Below are positions 1 to 8,715 of a stretch of 64,000 nt of DNA, piece by piece (the stretch's first letter is position 1; each line of letters opens with the position of its first letter). The position numbers and the translations under genes are program-made. The notes beneath the pieces were generated by a model. That model was not told the DNA's origin. It did not search any database and saw nothing but the letters and a program-made list of their open reading frames with translations. The stretch comes from JACKDX01 sp964640175 (GTDB lineage: Bacteria > Myxococcota_A > Polyangia > Polyangiales > GCA-016699535): contig CAZXFW010000011.1 in the NCBI GenBank assembly GCA_964640175.1, forward strand, positions 24,709-88,708. The letters are read 5' to 3'.

Positions 1-1
1 T

Positions 2-1288
2 TGGGGTTTGGGCTTACAATTCGTGTTTGGGCTTTTTGTACTAAAAACGGCTGCTGGGACTTGGTTATTTTCAAATCTCAATCACATGGTTGGCCGACTG
101 TTGAGTTTTACGGCCGACGGCTCACGGTTTCTTTTTGGGAGCTACAGCGACAAGGAATTTACGTTTGCTTTAAACGTCCTGCCCACGATCGTGTTTTTCT
201 CCACGCTTATGACGTTGCTTTATCATTACGGTATCATGCAACGGATTGTGAAAGCGGTTGCATGGATTATGCAGCGCACCATGAAAACCTCAGGCTCGGA
301 GACTCTCTGTGCAGCATCCAACATTTTTGTAGGCCAAACCGAGGCCCCCTTGGTTGTGCGGCCGTTTATTATGTCGATGACACGATCGGAGTTGATGACC
401 ATGATGGTCAGTGGCTTTGCGACAGTAGCTGGAGGCGTCTTAGCAGCATATGTGGGCATGCTTCATCAGCGTTTTCCGGATATTGCAGGCCATTTAATTG
501 CTGCCAGTGTCATGAATGCCACTGCAGCGATCATTATTTCAAAAATAATGCTTCCAGAGACAGAGGTTTCACACACTGCAGGGGACCTTCGCATGCACAT
601 CGAGCGTCCAGATGTGAATGGCATTGAAGCTGCTACACGCGGAGCGGGTGATGGTATGCGTCTTGCACTAAACGTTGGCGCGATGTTGTTGGCATTTGTA
701 GCGATTGTGGCCATGCTCAATTTCTTATTGGGGCTCCCTGCGCTTTGGCATAACCAGACCGTATGGTCTGAAGTGGTACAGGCGCTTGGAAAAAAGGGAC
801 TGGCGTTACCCGAGGGATGTGTTTCGCCAGAAGGCGCTGCGGGTTATCAGCAATGCATCGAACACGCTATTCGATTAGGTGCGTTCAATCCAGATCAGTT
901 TAGTGCATGGCATGCATGGTCGCTTCAAGGAGCTCTCGGAGTGATGTTTTGGCCATTTGCCTTTGTCATGGGGGTGCCTGTGCAAGAGTGTTCGACGGTA
1001 GCAGCACTTCTTGGCGAAAAATTGGTTATTAACGAATTCGTAGCCTACATGCATCTGGCCGATAACTTGAAAACGGCCCATGCGCTGGAGCCTCGTACCG
1101 CAAAAATCGTAGTCTATGCCCTGTGTGGTTTTGCCAATCTCAGTTCTATTGCTGTTCAAATTGGCGGCATTGGTGGTTTGGCCCCGGAACGCAGGTCTGA
1201 GTTGGCGCAGCTTGGCTTTCGCGCCATGTTGGGCGGAACACTCGCGACGTTTTTGACAGCCTGTATGGCTGGTCTGCTTATTGATTGA
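2..1288 (+). CDS. Concentrative nucleoside transporter (CNT/NupC family), 5' end cut by the window
   Basis: This is an inner-membrane symporter that takes up nucleosides with H+ or Na+. The reading frame is open to the left edge, and the first visible residues already belong to the family's first conserved block (GLQF, then FTADGSRFLFG), so the real start lies upstream. Further family blocks are FVGQTEAPLVVRPF near residue 105 and GFANLSSIAVQIGGIGGLAP near the end. The pattern is polytopic, with about eight hydrophobic helices visible. Family members are about 400-430 residues, so only a short N-terminal piece should be missing. An internal segment rich in Cys, Gly and acidic residues (around residues 255-290) looks like a periplasmic loop. 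Substrate preference cannot be read from the sequence. A 121-base gap separates it from the next gene on the same strand. Confidence 0.92.
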   Translation, partial: WGLGLQFVFGLFVLKTAAGTWLFSNLNHMVGRLLSFTADGSRFLFGSYSDKEFTFALNVLPTIVFFSTLMTLLYHYGIMQRIVKAVAWIMQRTMKTSGSETLCAASNIFVGQTEAPLVVRPFIMSMTRSELMTMMVSGFATVAGGVLAAYVGMLHQRFPDIAGHLIAASVMNATAAIIISKIMLPETEVSHTAGDLRMHIERPDVNGIEAATRGAGDGMRLALNVGAMLLAFVAIVAMLNFLLGLPALWHNQTVWSEVVQALGKKGLALPEGCVSPEGAAGYQQCIEHAIRLGAFNPDQFSAWHAWSLQGALGVMFWPFAFVMGVPVQECSTVAALLGEKLVINEFVAYMHLADNLKTAHALEPRTAKIVVYALCGFANLSSIAVQIGGIGGLAPERRSELAQLGFRAMLGGTLATFLTACMAGLLID

Positions 1289-1409
1289 GGCAAAGCTGCT
1301 AACGGTATGATTTTAGCTGTTAATTTTCCCGAATCATCTTCGTTTTAAAAAAACACATACTAACGGGCACAAGGCTCACTCTGGTGCTATGCCATGGCCC
1401 GAGGATAGT

Positions 1410-2675
1410 ATGCAGTGCAATAGATACTTAATTTCCTTAGTTATTTTAAGTGGGAGCTGTAGCTCTGCGGCATTTGAGCCAGGCAACGAGCAGGCAAGTA
1501 TGTCTGGTGGGATGCCCAGTGGCTCCCGCATCGTGCGTTTGGTGCAGCATCATGCGGATGGCTCAGAAAAAGAGGTTGGCAATGCGACGGTTGTGGGCCC
1601 GGCTCATCTGCTGACAGCAAGTCGGGTGTTTTTACAACAAGGAACGACATCGTTTGATGAACAAGGCCATTGGGCTCCCTCGGCGTCATGGGGAGAGAAA
1701 CATGGCTCATCGATAGGCTATGTGGTCCGCGCCCCACAAAAAGTAGGGAACGACGTGTATTGGAACGGAGAGATAGCGGTTGCGATCATGCTCCAAGGAA
1801 CGTACAGCCAGCCATGGATGAATATAACAGACGATAGTGATCCAAATCTTTCCGGATCTGATGCGTATTGTGCATTTACGATTGCCGGATTTGGAAAAAA
1901 CGGGGAGCGTTTGGAGTCACCTTACTGTATGGTTTCAGAGGATATTTTTTTTACCACACGTTACATGGATGCCGTGAGGAGGTATCTCGTGCAACAAGGA
2001 GGAACGCTTTCGGAAGATTTCTTCACAGAGCTTGCCGCTATCCCTGGCCAAATTAATGACAGCACCATGTTATTTGTGACCTATCCAAGTGCATTCCATG
2101 CCGAATACACTAAGGAAAAATATCAAGGAAGTGCATGTCCGAGTGACATAGGCTCGCCTATTTTAGAGGATGGGTTGGTAACTGCTGTTTATGTGGGAGA
2201 TGTCCCTTTGCAAGATTTCTTCACTGGACCAGTGAATATACCGTCGTGTAGTGACCATGGACTCAGTATGGCCATGGGAGCTTCTTTGCACCAACCAGAA
2301 AGCGTCATGTCTTCCGATGAGTTTGTTCGGCGTGCGGTTAATAACTGTGATGCAACGATGAGTAGCCATGAATGTCAGGCACGTATTCTCTGTGACACAT
2401 CGCAAGGGCATTATCGGTATATAGATAACAAATGTTTACCAAGTTGTGGTGAACTCGCTCGGCTAAAGCGAGACCAAATCAATGCCGAGCTTATGAGGCG
2501 TGGCAAGAGTCCAGAGACAATTTCTGATTCATGTGCGTTATGGTGTGACAACGGTCAACCGAATCTTCCTTATTGGTCAGCACCTATTCTGCTAGGGCAG
2601 AGCTTCGATTGTATGAGCTGCGCGTATTATCCGCCTGGGATAGAAGACTATCCATCGCAGTGTGGCGGCATATAG
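1410..2675 (+). CDS. Secreted trypsin-like (S1 fold) protein with a lost catalytic triad
   Basis: The protein has 421 residues with an N-terminal signal peptide (MQCNRYLISLVILSGSC). I chose the ATG at 1410 because GAGGA lies just upstream; an ATG at 1389 would add seven residues without a better ribosome site. Residues about 30-270 look like a chymotrypsin-fold domain: an RIVRLVQ start, then GPAHLLTASRV where active trypsins have TAAHC, NGEIAVAI where they have the DIALL strand, and CPSDIGSPIL where they have GDSGGPL. The His and Ser are therefore replaced and the Asp is probably Glu, so it is unlikely to be a protease. The C-terminal third is Cys-rich (about ten Cys), perhaps a disulfide-bonded module. 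Likely roles are binding or inhibition at the cell surface; no function can be assigned. Confidence 0.72.
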   Translation: MQCNRYLISLVILSGSCSSAAFEPGNEQASMSGGMPSGSRIVRLVQHHADGSEKEVGNATVVGPAHLLTASRVFLQQGTTSFDEQGHWAPSASWGEKHGSSIGYVVRAPQKVGNDVYWNGEIAVAIMLQGTYSQPWMNITDDSDPNLSGSDAYCAFTIAGFGKNGERLESPYCMVSEDIFFTTRYMDAVRRYLVQQGGTLSEDFFTELAAIPGQINDSTMLFVTYPSAFHAEYTKEKYQGSACPSDIGSPILEDGLVTAVYVGDVPLQDFFTGPVNIPSCSDHGLSMAMGASLHQPESVMSSDEFVRRAVNNCDATMSSHECQARILCDTSQGHYRYIDNKCLPSCGELARLKRDQINAELMRRGKSPETISDSCALWCDNGQPNLPYWSAPILLGQSFDCMSCAYYPPGIEDYPSQCGGI

Positions 2676-2696
2676 AGGGCATGAGCGGCTTAGCTA

Positions 2697-4928
2697 CTAT
2701 GACAGGGTGCCATGCTGTCGGAGGCTGAAATCAAGCTGGTCAGTGAGTCCTTGGTCTTTGGTGAGCATAGTCACATTGGGAACCACCACTGCCACTACCA
2801 CGGCATCATTTCCAATCAACCGTTCGTTGTCGTAGCCGAAAAATAAGCGGTTTTGTACGGCACGGTTTTCAGTACCCAAAACTACCAAATCATAACGGCC
2901 GCTCGTTGCTTCTTCAATCAGTGCACTTGAATGTAGACCGTAGGTTAGCCGTAGGATCGACGGTTTAATCGTAGTGGAATGAAAGATGGTCGATACACGT
3001 AAAAGCTCATCATCAAGCGTTTCGTCACTGTTTTCAGGATGGGGCAGCTCATTGGAGCTAAGGCGCATGGATTGAGACTTTTCAACCATCATGGCAAGAG
3101 TAACTTCGGCGTTGGTGGATTCTGCATAGCGCACAGCAAGTTCCACTGCTGCACGCGAAAACACGCCACCGTCAAACGGGACAAGTAATTTCTGGAACGG
3201 TTCGTTCGGTATGATATGGCGCCGGGGTTCTTTCACGATGACCACATGACACGGGGCTTTTTGGATGACAGTTTCAAGAATGGAGCCTCCTAAGGAATCA
3301 CCGTGGCGGGATGCTCCGAGCACAATGACATCTTTTCCTTTGTGGGCTTCCTCCAGAATCCCTTCCGCTATGTTGTGGTGATGAAGCGTACGGGTGGTTG
3401 GAGGCAAGCCAGCCTGGGTCAACTGCTGGCGTGCCACATCTTCGTTCAACTCATGAGAGCGCGCTGATAAAAAACGAAACGGAATCAAACGTGTCCACCA
3501 ACGAGCCCCTGTTTCGATCAACAACACATCTACCGGGTTGACGCTGCGTTTTGCAAGGCCAGCTCCTAAGATGATGGCGCCCACTGCATTGGAAAAGCCA
3601 GTGGTTGGCATGAGTACATGGAGCGTATCAGGATCGAACAATCCTTTGGTCTGCTCGGCGACCATGCGATTGACTTCCTCTTGAGTCAATCGAACCATAC
3701 GCATGGTCAGGCGTAATCCCAAAGGTGCTAAAAAGGAAGTCACAATTGCGACTACAACAATGATCGAAAACATTTCCTGGTTTAGGATTCCGAGTGACAG
3801 TCCTATGGTAGCTACGACGAGCTCCATAGCTCCACGAGCGTTCATCGCTACCGCAATGGACAGTCCCTCCCAAAATCGCAATCCTCCCCACATGCTTCCG
3901 ATGGTGCAGCCTATAAGCTTTCCCAAACAGGCCACCGCAAGCACGGTGCCGAGCATCTGCCCTCCACCAAGCTTCCAGAGGTCGACTTTCAGTCCAACGA
4001 TTCCAAAAAACACAGGAGCCAACATCGTAAAGACGAAAGATTCCAAGCGATGGACGGTTTCTGTTTTTAAATGCGTGATCTGGCGAAACAGCGTGCCTGC
4101 AATAAACGCTCCGAAGACGGCATGGACACCAATCCATTCGGTGACGGATGCACATATAAACGTGATGACTAGGACAAACAGTAAGTCGGTATGTTCTGTC
4201 TTGAAGTTTCGATTGGCGATGCGGATAAGCCACCGTGAGGTGGGATAAACAACAAAGGCTGCGACTCCGACAAAGGCGCCTGTAAGAAGCACTGTGGTAA
4301 GCAGGCCGGCGACTTGAACTTCTCCATGGGATGCGGCTCCAGCAATCACAGACAAAATGAGCCAACCCGCCGTATCGTCAATCACACCAGCCGAAAGAAT
4401 GACCAAGCCAATGTTGCGTTTGGTGAGATCAAGATCGATGAGAATCTTCGCGATGACGGGCATGGCTGAAATCGACATGCCCGTGGCTAAGAAAAAGCTA
4501 AACAACGTGCGTTTGTCGGGTTGAGCCAGATAGGCGTCCGGCATCCATTCCCCCAGCAAGTACCCGGTCCCAAAGGGTATGGCCATGCCCATGAATGACG
4601 CGATGAGGGCCGCACGTCCCAAGTTTTTCAATAGCCGTAGGTCAGTCTCAAGGCCGGTAAGCAAAAGGAGCAGAACCATGCCCAGGATGCCCACCACTTC
4701 CAGCAAGTGAAACTGGTTGGCGTCCTGTGGAAACACCATGGCGAACATGTCGGGCGAATAATGGCCCAACACCGTAGGGCCAAGCAGAATGCCGGCGGCG
4801 AGCTCCCCTACCACGCTGGGTAAGCCCAGCCGCTGTGCAAGCTCCGAGCCCAAGCGGGCGGTAGTTAGCAGCAGCGTCAGCTGTACTAAAAGAAGAAGAA
4901 CCGCGTGACCGCTGAGGGGCTCCAGCAC
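2697..4928 (-). CDS. CPA2-family cation:proton antiporter with C-terminal universal stress (UspA) domains
   Basis: This is a 743-residue membrane protein. Residues about 1-410 form a Na+/H+ or K+/H+ exchanger domain of 12-13 helices, with family motifs GLPSVVGELAAGILLGPTVLG near the start, LLTGLETDL, and GVHAVFGAFIAGTLF in the second half. Residues about 430-743 are cytoplasmic and resemble two tandem Usp domains; VIVLGASRHGDS and LVVLGTENRA are the typical nucleotide-binding-type turns. Such fusions occur in proteobacteria and cyanobacteria, where the Usp part is thought to regulate transport, possibly by binding nucleotide. Its stop lies 21 bases from the end of the convergent gene to its left. 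An inverted repeat lies 26 bases upstream of its start. Confidence 0.9.
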   Translation of the reverse strand: MLEPLSGHAVLLLLVQLTLLLTTARLGSELAQRLGLPSVVGELAAGILLGPTVLGHYSPDMFAMVFPQDANQFHLLEVVGILGMVLLLLLTGLETDLRLLKNLGRAALIASFMGMAIPFGTGYLLGEWMPDAYLAQPDKRTLFSFFLATGMSISAMPVIAKILIDLDLTKRNIGLVILSAGVIDDTAGWLILSVIAGAASHGEVQVAGLLTTVLLTGAFVGVAAFVVYPTSRWLIRIANRNFKTEHTDLLFVLVITFICASVTEWIGVHAVFGAFIAGTLFRQITHLKTETVHRLESFVFTMLAPVFFGIVGLKVDLWKLGGGQMLGTVLAVACLGKLIGCTIGSMWGGLRFWEGLSIAVAMNARGAMELVVATIGLSLGILNQEMFSIIVVVAIVTSFLAPLGLRLTMRMVRLTQEEVNRMVAEQTKGLFDPDTLHVLMPTTGFSNAVGAIILGAGLAKRSVNPVDVLLIETGARWWTRLIPFRFLSARSHELNEDVARQQLTQAGLPPTTRTLHHHNIAEGILEEAHKGKDVIVLGASRHGDSLGGSILETVIQKAPCHVVIVKEPRRHIIPNEPFQKLLVPFDGGVFSRAAVELAVRYAESTNAEVTLAMMVEKSQSMRLSSNELPHPENSDETLDDELLRVSTIFHSTTIKPSILRLTYGLHSSALIEEATSGRYDLVVLGTENRAVQNRLFFGYDNERLIGNDAVVVAVVVPNVTMLTKDQGLTDQLDFSLRQHGTLS

Positions 4929-4953
4929 GGGGCTACTCGTAACCTTGGTAAGT

Positions 4954-4967
4954 GCTTGAAATCAAGC
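4954..4967. promoter_or_regulatory. Short perfect inverted repeat upstream of the antiporter gene
   Basis: GCTTGA and TCAAGC are perfect 6-base arms separated by AA, 26 bases upstream of the antiporter ATG. The size and place would suit an operator or a 5'-leader hairpin. There is no T-run, so it is not an intrinsic terminator for the cstA gene that reads toward it. A chance palindrome remains possible. Confidence 0.25.
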
Positions 4968-4987
4968 CAGGAAGCCGATTTTTAGGC

Positions 4988-5004
4988 AATTTTACTGCAA
5001 AATT
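4988..5004. other. AT-rich hairpin just past the end of cstA
   Basis: AATTTT and AAAATT are perfect arms with a 5-base loop (ACTGC), 19 bases beyond the cstA stop. It could help stabilise or end the cstA transcript, but no U-tract follows, so I do not call a terminator. Confidence 0.2.
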
Positions 5005-5022
5005 ACGCTCATATGGCAATAA

Positions 5023-7107
5023 TCAGACTTTACTCGCAGACTTGTCAGTGTGAAGGTATGCCCAGCATTGACGCAGTGCATAACCCAAGATCAGCACAAC
5101 ACACCCTATTAGGACACTACTGAATGCTGCATCTATCCACCCTTGTAGGGCTACCCAACGGTCAGCGGAACGGGTCAATGGGATATAAATGGTCAGGATG
5201 CTTTGCACTGCTGCGGTCATCGTCGTGGTTCCGACGAACACAAACGGGATGAATGTCACAAGGGCCATTTTAACGCCTCGAGTGCGCACGATCATCGTCG
5301 TGCCAATCGCCAGGGCAATGACTGCAAGCAGTTGATTGGCAATCCCAAACATCGGCCAGATGGTTTGAATAGAACCCGTGAGCAGAAATACAGTCCAGCC
5401 CGTCACAACAATCGCGGTTGCCAGAATGCCTGCAAACACACTGTCAGAACGACCCAGGGGCGGATAAAGTCTGCCAAAGAACTCTTGAACCAAAAATCTG
5501 CCAACGCGAGTGCCGGTGTCGATGGTGGTAAGGATAAAGAGCGCCTCAAACATGATCGCAAAGTGGTACCAATAAGACAGCAAGGTTTTGAACCCTCGAA
5601 GCATAGGCAACCCAGAAAAAATCCGTGCCATGCCGACTGCTAAAGAGACGCCGCCACCTGTGCGTGCAGCAATGCGTTCATTGGTGCTTTGTGCAAGCGA
5701 GGGCAAGTCTTCGACGTCAACTCCTAATCGCTTAAAATCTGCATGGGTTAGCGATGTTGGCTGACTCGAGCGTGGATCCACATGATACCCTGCGGCTGCA
5801 AGTGCTTGGTTGGAAAGTGCCAGAATGTCTGACAGTTTGAATGTTTGGGAACCAAGGTGTTGGATGCGCCGTCCAGGTGCTAACCCAAGAAGGGTGCGGT
5901 CTGCGGAGGTCAGGCTTTTTTCAAACTGTGCAAGATCGGTATCATTACGAAGCAGTGTGCCATGGAGTACGGTTTGCGGGTTCCCGTCACTTGGTTGGAT
6001 GAGGGCGATAGCAGGATCGGTATTGATAGCAAGGTAGTCACTGACCGGCATACTGGTTGCAGCAATCAATGCAGTGATGCCCACCAGCCCTTCCATCAGC
6101 ATAGCGCCGTAACCAATCGGGCGCGCATCGGATTCTTGGCTGAGCATCTTGGAGGTAGTGCCTGAAGCCACTAGCGCATGGAATCCAGAGATAGCACCGC
6201 AGGCGATGGTGATGAACACAAATGGATACAGAGGTCCTTTGACGATGGGGCCACCGCCATGGATCCATTGGCTCACCATGGGCGCTTCAATGGTTGGATT
6301 AACCAGGATGATGCCGCATACCAAAAGTGTAATGGTGCCAATCTTCAGGTAACTTGATAAATAATCGCGAGGACAGAGTAAAAGCCATACGGGCAGCACC
6401 GAGGCGATAAATCCATACGCAGCGATCGCCAAAGTAATGTGTGTTTTGGAAAACTGCAGGGTTTGTCCCCATGGGCTTTCTTGAATGAATCTTCCCATGA
6501 TAAGTGCAACCAAAAGCAACACCACTCCACCGAGGGTACTCTCACGGATTGCGCCTTTACGAATGCGATAGGTGTAGATCCCCATAGCAAGTGCAATGGG
6601 AATACTGGCTCCCACGGTGAACGTAGCCCAAGCACTTTCTGCAAGGGCTCCTACGACAACAATTCCTAGTCCAGCGATTGCAATGATCACAATCGTAAGT
6701 ATTGCAACCATGGTGACAATGCCTGGAACAGGGCCAAGTTCATGGCGGGCAATTTCTCCAAGCGAGCGTCCTTGAAACCTGACACTTGCAGTTAAAATCA
6801 CAAAGTCATGGACGGCTCCGGCAAGCACTACACCTGCAAGCAGCCAGATGAACCCAGGCGCAAACCCAAATTGAGCAGCCAGAGTGGGGCCAATTAAAGG
6901 GCCTGAGCCTGAAATGGCGGCAAAATGATGGCCAAAAAGAACCCACCGATGCGTAGGCACATAGTTGTGGTTATCACGTAACGTGTGTGCGGGAGTCTTG
7001 TGTAAATCACTTAGCACAAGCACACGCGCAGCAATGAACGCAGAGTAGTAGCGGTATGCGATTGCAATCACACATAACGCACTGAGCATGATTGGCGCGG
7101 CAGTCAT
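5023..7107 (-). CDS. cstA: Carbon starvation protein CstA family transporter
   Basis: This 694-residue inner-membrane protein is of the CstA/BtsT family. Characterised members take up pyruvate, and some have been linked to peptide uptake. The N-terminus carries the family signature: YRYYSAFIA, then PAHTLRDNHNYVPTHRWVLFGHHFAAISGSGPLIGP. A hydrophilic insert of about 110 residues lies near residues 380-490. I expect about 16 membrane helices. The short N-terminus matches the compact branch of the family and supports the ATG at 7107, although no Shine-Dalgarno sequence precedes it. A tiny leader reading frame with a perfect ribosome site ends three bases before this ATG, which suggests translational coupling. 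The APC permease gene is upstream on the same strand, 73 bases away. Confidence 0.93.
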   Translation of the reverse strand: MTAAPIMLSALCVIAIAYRYYSAFIAARVLVLSDLHKTPAHTLRDNHNYVPTHRWVLFGHHFAAISGSGPLIGPTLAAQFGFAPGFIWLLAGVVLAGAVHDFVILTASVRFQGRSLGEIARHELGPVPGIVTMVAILTIVIIAIAGLGIVVVGALAESAWATFTVGASIPIALAMGIYTYRIRKGAIRESTLGGVVLLLVALIMGRFIQESPWGQTLQFSKTHITLAIAAYGFIASVLPVWLLLCPRDYLSSYLKIGTITLLVCGIILVNPTIEAPMVSQWIHGGGPIVKGPLYPFVFITIACGAISGFHALVASGTTSKMLSQESDARPIGYGAMLMEGLVGITALIAATSMPVSDYLAINTDPAIALIQPSDGNPQTVLHGTLLRNDTDLAQFEKSLTSADRTLLGLAPGRRIQHLGSQTFKLSDILALSNQALAAAGYHVDPRSSQPTSLTHADFKRLGVDVEDLPSLAQSTNERIAARTGGGVSLAVGMARIFSGLPMLRGFKTLLSYWYHFAIMFEALFILTTIDTGTRVGRFLVQEFFGRLYPPLGRSDSVFAGILATAIVVTGWTVFLLTGSIQTIWPMFGIANQLLAVIALAIGTTMIVRTRGVKMALVTFIPFVFVGTTTMTAAVQSILTIYIPLTRSADRWVALQGWIDAAFSSVLIGCVVLILGYALRQCWAYLHTDKSASKV

Positions 7108-7110
7108 GTC

Positions 7111-7146
7111 TTAACCAGAAGTAGCTCTAAGATCATGAAGCAACAC
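7111..7146 (-). CDS. Possible 11-residue leader peptide upstream of cstA
   Basis: On the minus strand a perfect AGGAGG (7153-7158) sits 6 bases from a GTG that opens the reading frame MLLHDLRATSG, ended by TAA. The cstA ATG follows after three bases in the same frame. cstA has no ribosome site of its own, so ribosomes ending the minicistron could restart on cstA. Alternatively the TAA could be a mutation that cut off a longer cstA start, but the homologous N-terminus of cstA looks complete without it. No obvious run of a single amino acid indicates classical attenuation. Confidence 0.4.
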   Translation of the reverse strand: MLLHDLRATSG

Positions 7147-7180
7147 CGTATACCTCCTGCCTCACAACGCACATGAAGCT

Positions 7181-8596
7181 CTAAGAAGGCGGATCTTCGA
7201 GCCTTAGTCGTGAATGATGCCGACCGTATGTCATGTAGACGATGAGACCAATGAACAGCCAGCCAATGAATCGTATCCAAGTGGCCAAGTCCAAGCCGCA
7301 CATCATAATAAAACAGATGATAGCTCCGAGAATAGGCACCACAGGATTCCAAGGTGTGGTAAAGCCTCGACGCAAGTCAGGGCGCGTGCGACGCAAAACA
7401 ATCACGCCGAGGCACACGACCACAAATGCGAACAGTGTGCCAATGCTAGTCATCTCTCCAGCAATTTCAATAGATAACGTACCGGCGCCCAATGCCACCA
7501 CGATACCTGTAATCACAGTAGCCCGTGCGGGAGTCTGAAACTTGGGGTGGATTTTGGATACCCAGGGTGACAGTAAGCCATCGCGGCTGATGGCAAAAAA
7601 CACGCGCGGCTGTCCTGTCATCATCACCATAACGACGGAGGCTAGCCCTACCACAGCTCCGACTGACACAAGCTGCATGCCCCAGGTGATCCCCACCATT
7701 TCCAAAGCAAGCGCGACGGGGGCCGGGTGGTTCAGTTCGGTGTAAGGCACCATGCCTGTGAGCACCAAGGCTACGATCACGTACAGCAATGTACACGAGA
7801 TCAAAGAAGCCAAAATTCCAATAGGCAGGTCGCGCTGAGGGTTACGGGTTTCTTCCGAAGTTGTCGTTACCGCGTCAAAGCCAATATAGGCAAAGAAAAT
7901 CACGCCTGCGCCTGCAATGGCGCCCGACCAGCCAAATGGAAGAAAAGGATCCCAGTTTTCGGGGCGTACCCATGGAATGCCCAACACGAGAAATAGCAAA
8001 ATCACGGCCAGTTTGATGAGCACCAGGATCGTGGTCGCCCATGCCGACGCCTTAATACCCACGACTAACAGGACAGTGATGCCTGCTACAAGAGCGATGG
8101 CAGGCAAGTTGGCTATGCCACCGTCCAAAACGCCATGTGTCCATTCGTAAGGTAGGAGCAGTCCAAACCCTTCCAGCCATTTAACAAGATAGCCTGACCA
8201 GCCGATGGATACTGTAATCGATGCAACCACGTATTCGAGAATAAGATCCCAGCCAATAATCCAGGCAATGAGCTCTCCCATCGTGGCATAGGCATAGGTA
8301 TAAGCACTTCCGGCGACAGGGATGGTGGAAGCGAGCTCAGCGTAACAAAACCCTGCAAATGCACAGCCCGTTCCACTAAAGATAAATGAAAGCACAACAC
8401 CAGGTCCTGCTTTGGTGGCCGCGGCGGTACCCGTTAAGACGAAGATGCCCGCCCCAATGATGCCACCAATGCCAATCATGGTGAGGTGAAACGCTGTCAG
8501 TTTTTTGGCGAGTTTTTGTTCGCCTTGGTCTGAATCGGCTTGGATGGTTTGAATGGGCTTAGTGCGGCCAAGCAATCTACGAAAAGAAGGATTCAT
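7181..8596 (-). CDS. APC-superfamily amino acid permease (cationic amino acid transporter type)
   Basis: This is a 471-residue inner-membrane permease with about 12-13 helices. The signature MIGIGGIIGAGIFVLTGTAA near residues 40-59 is the substrate-binding helix 1 of the APC fold, and FFAYIGFDAVTTTSEETRNPQRDLP around residues 233-257 is the helix 6 region typical of the CAT/YfnA branch. The last helices (LGAIICFIMMCGLDLATWIRF) also match CAT-like members. These carry cationic or small neutral amino acids; the substrate cannot be fixed here. The ATG at 8596 has no clear Shine-Dalgarno sequence. It probably shares a transcript with cstA, making a small nutrient-uptake unit. Confidence 0.92.
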   Translation of the reverse strand: MNPSFRRLLGRTKPIQTIQADSDQGEQKLAKKLTAFHLTMIGIGGIIGAGIFVLTGTAAATKAGPGVVLSFIFSGTGCAFAGFCYAELASTIPVAGSAYTYAYATMGELIAWIIGWDLILEYVVASITVSIGWSGYLVKWLEGFGLLLPYEWTHGVLDGGIANLPAIALVAGITVLLVVGIKASAWATTILVLIKLAVILLFLVLGIPWVRPENWDPFLPFGWSGAIAGAGVIFFAYIGFDAVTTTSEETRNPQRDLPIGILASLISCTLLYVIVALVLTGMVPYTELNHPAPVALALEMVGITWGMQLVSVGAVVGLASVVMVMMTGQPRVFFAISRDGLLSPWVSKIHPKFQTPARATVITGIVVALGAGTLSIEIAGEMTSIGTLFAFVVVCLGVIVLRRTRPDLRRGFTTPWNPVVPILGAIICFIMMCGLDLATWIRFIGWLFIGLIVYMTYGRHHSRLRLEDPPS

Positions 8597-8715
8597 AGGA
8601 TGAGACTCTGGTGACCCTACAAGGTACTTTGCCGAAAAGGAAGCACTTTATGAACTCAAGGGTTTCTGTCTAGAGAGGCACCAGTTCTATAAGGGGCAGG
8701 GATAATCCTTAGAAA

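Noticed and set aside
3628..4365. Long minus-strand frame of 245 codons inside the antiporter gene
   Set aside because: It lies in another frame of a clear CPA2 gene, is rich in Ser, Arg, Cys and His, and matches no fold. A shadow frame.
7104..7352. Minus-strand frame of 82 codons ending at the cstA start
   Set aside because: Most of it overlaps the APC permease gene in another frame. Only the short leader frame with a ribosome site was kept.
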